From positions 1 through 7,609 of the forward strand of contig JAQUEZ010000281.1 of NCBI GenBank assembly GCA_028684915.1: a stretch of 7,609 bases of DNA, given 5' to 3'. The notes under the pieces were generated by a model, which searched no databases, was not told where the DNA came from, and saw only the letters and a list, made by a program, of their open reading frames with translations. The position numbers were made by a program, and so were the translations under genes. Shown piece after piece: positions 6,825 to 7,609 of the stretch. The stretch's first letter is position 1. Every line of letters begins with the position of its first letter. Source of the DNA: Desulfobulbus sp. Lineage in GTDB: Bacteria > Desulfobacterota > Desulfobulbia > Desulfobulbales > Desulfobulbaceae.

Positions 6825-7609
6825 ATGTCGCTTCCGCTCGAAAAAGTCCTTCGCAGTAAACTGGAAAGAACCATCAAGGAAGCTCGCGATGTAGCGGAGT
6901 TGGCTGCCCGTGCGGCAACGGGACATCTCGGCGTTGGCGAAGCCGCTCCCTTTGAAGGGTTGAGCGAACAGGAGCGTGCATTACGCCGCAAATTGCGGGT
7001 GCATGGCCGGCAATTAGGTGACTCGCTCAATGGTGGCAAAGTGCAGACCATGGATCGCCTGATTGAAGAAATTGCCTACGAGCACTGGCACCGCATGCTC
7101 TTTGCCCGTTTTCTGGCCGAGAACAATCTGTTGATGTATTGGCCGGAAGGTGATGACGAGCCGATCGATGTCGACCTTGAGACATGCCAGGGTCTACTGG
7201 ATGATGGAGAAGAACAGGCGGGAAGTGTTTGGGAATTGGCCGCCCGGTTCGCCGCTCGCATGCTGCCGCAGATCTTCAGGCTCGATTCGCCGGTCTTCCA
7301 ACTGGTGTTGCCGCCCGAGCATCAGCAAAAACTGGAGCGATTGGTGGCCGATTTGCCGCTGGAGGTCTTCACCGCCTCCGACAGCCTCGGTTGGGTCTAC
7401 CAATTCTGGCAGGCCAAGAAGAAGGATGAGGTCAATGCCTCCGAGGTCAAGATCGGCGCCCGGGAGCTGCCCGCCGTCACCCAGTTGTTCACCGAGCCTT
7501 ACATGGTCAGCTTCCTGCTCGACAACTCCTTGGGAGCCTGGTGGGCAGCAAGACGGCTCACCAAGGCCGATCTCCAAAACGCCAGCAGCGAAGAGGAACT
7601 GCGCCGGAA
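6825..7609 (+). CDS. pglX: BREX adenine-specific DNA methyltransferase PglX, 5' part (continues beyond the right edge)
   Basis: The frame is open from ATG 6825 to the window end: 261 complete codons of a protein normally about 1,100-1,250 residues long. PglX transfers a methyl group from S-adenosylmethionine to adenine in a non-palindromic site, marking host DNA, and is also needed for phage exclusion. The catalytic NPPY and SAM motifs lie past the window. Seen here is the family's N-terminal region: an EEIAYEHWHRMLFARFLAENNLL helix pair early on, LGWVYQFWQAKKKDEVN (188-204), and ELPAVTQLFTEPYMVSFLL with FTEPYMV at 222-228, then LGAWW; this block precedes the methylase core in PglX and is very typical. 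AAGGAG (6813-6818) overlaps the brxC stop and is 6 bases from the ATG, a strong ribosome site. G+C content rises here (41 of 60 bases in 7441-7500). Target specificity cannot be read from this part. Confidence 0.93.
   Translation, partial: MSLPLEKVLRSKLERTIKEARDVAELAARAATGHLGVGEAAPFEGLSEQERALRRKLRVHGRQLGDSLNGGKVQTMDRLIEEIAYEHWHRMLFARFLAENNLLMYWPEGDDEPIDVDLETCQGLLDDGEEQAGSVWELAARFAARMLPQIFRLDSPVFQLVLPPEHQQKLERLVADLPLEVFTASDSLGWVYQFWQAKKKDEVNASEVKIGARELPAVTQLFTEPYMVSFLLDNSLGAWWAARRLTKADLQNASSEEELRR

Overview
The window carries the 5' half of a BREX phage-defence operon (brxA, brxB, brxC and the first 261 codons of pglX). Upstream is an accessory stretch with an AlpA-like DNA-binding gene, a divergent gene cut by the left edge, and a membrane-anchored Mrr-type nuclease gene interrupted by a stop codon. 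Shine-Dalgarno sites, tightly packed genes and the protein families indicate a bacterium. Residue choice and mid-range GC fit a proteobacterium or a relative such as the Desulfobacterota, but nothing here fixes the taxon.

Layout. Positions 1-577 on the minus strand hold an unrecognised, cysteine-bearing gene that runs off the left edge. Positions 578-653 are a short divergent control region with a perfect 12-bp palindrome. Positions 654-941 encode a 95-residue helix-turn-helix protein with an AT-hook-like tail. Positions 942-1131 hold no gene I can support. Positions 1132-1935 are one reading frame for a nuclease with two membrane segments, a PD-(D/E)XK core and a topoisomerase-type zinc ribbon, broken by a single TAG at 1420-1422. 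Positions 1936-2011 are a leader with a 9-bp inverted repeat flanking most of it. From 2012 to the right edge lie brxA, brxB, brxC and pglX, overlapping or spaced by about 10-15 bases, clearly one transcript.

How the genes work together. In known BREX systems PglX methylates a non-palindromic host site to mark self DNA, and BrxA, BrxB and the large ATPase BrxC act with PglX and PglZ to block replication of unmarked phage DNA. pglZ and the subtype-defining gene (brxL, or brxD plus a helicase) would lie beyond position 7609, so the order A-B-C-X fits type 1 and cannot exclude related subtypes such as 5 or 6. The Mrr-like gene just upstream on the same strand would be a natural type IV-like partner attacking modified phage DNA, but it is either inactivated or read in two pieces.

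Composition is uneven: the 60-base line 181-240 has 20 G/C, while line 7441-7500 has 41. This fits a defence island assembled from pieces of different origin.
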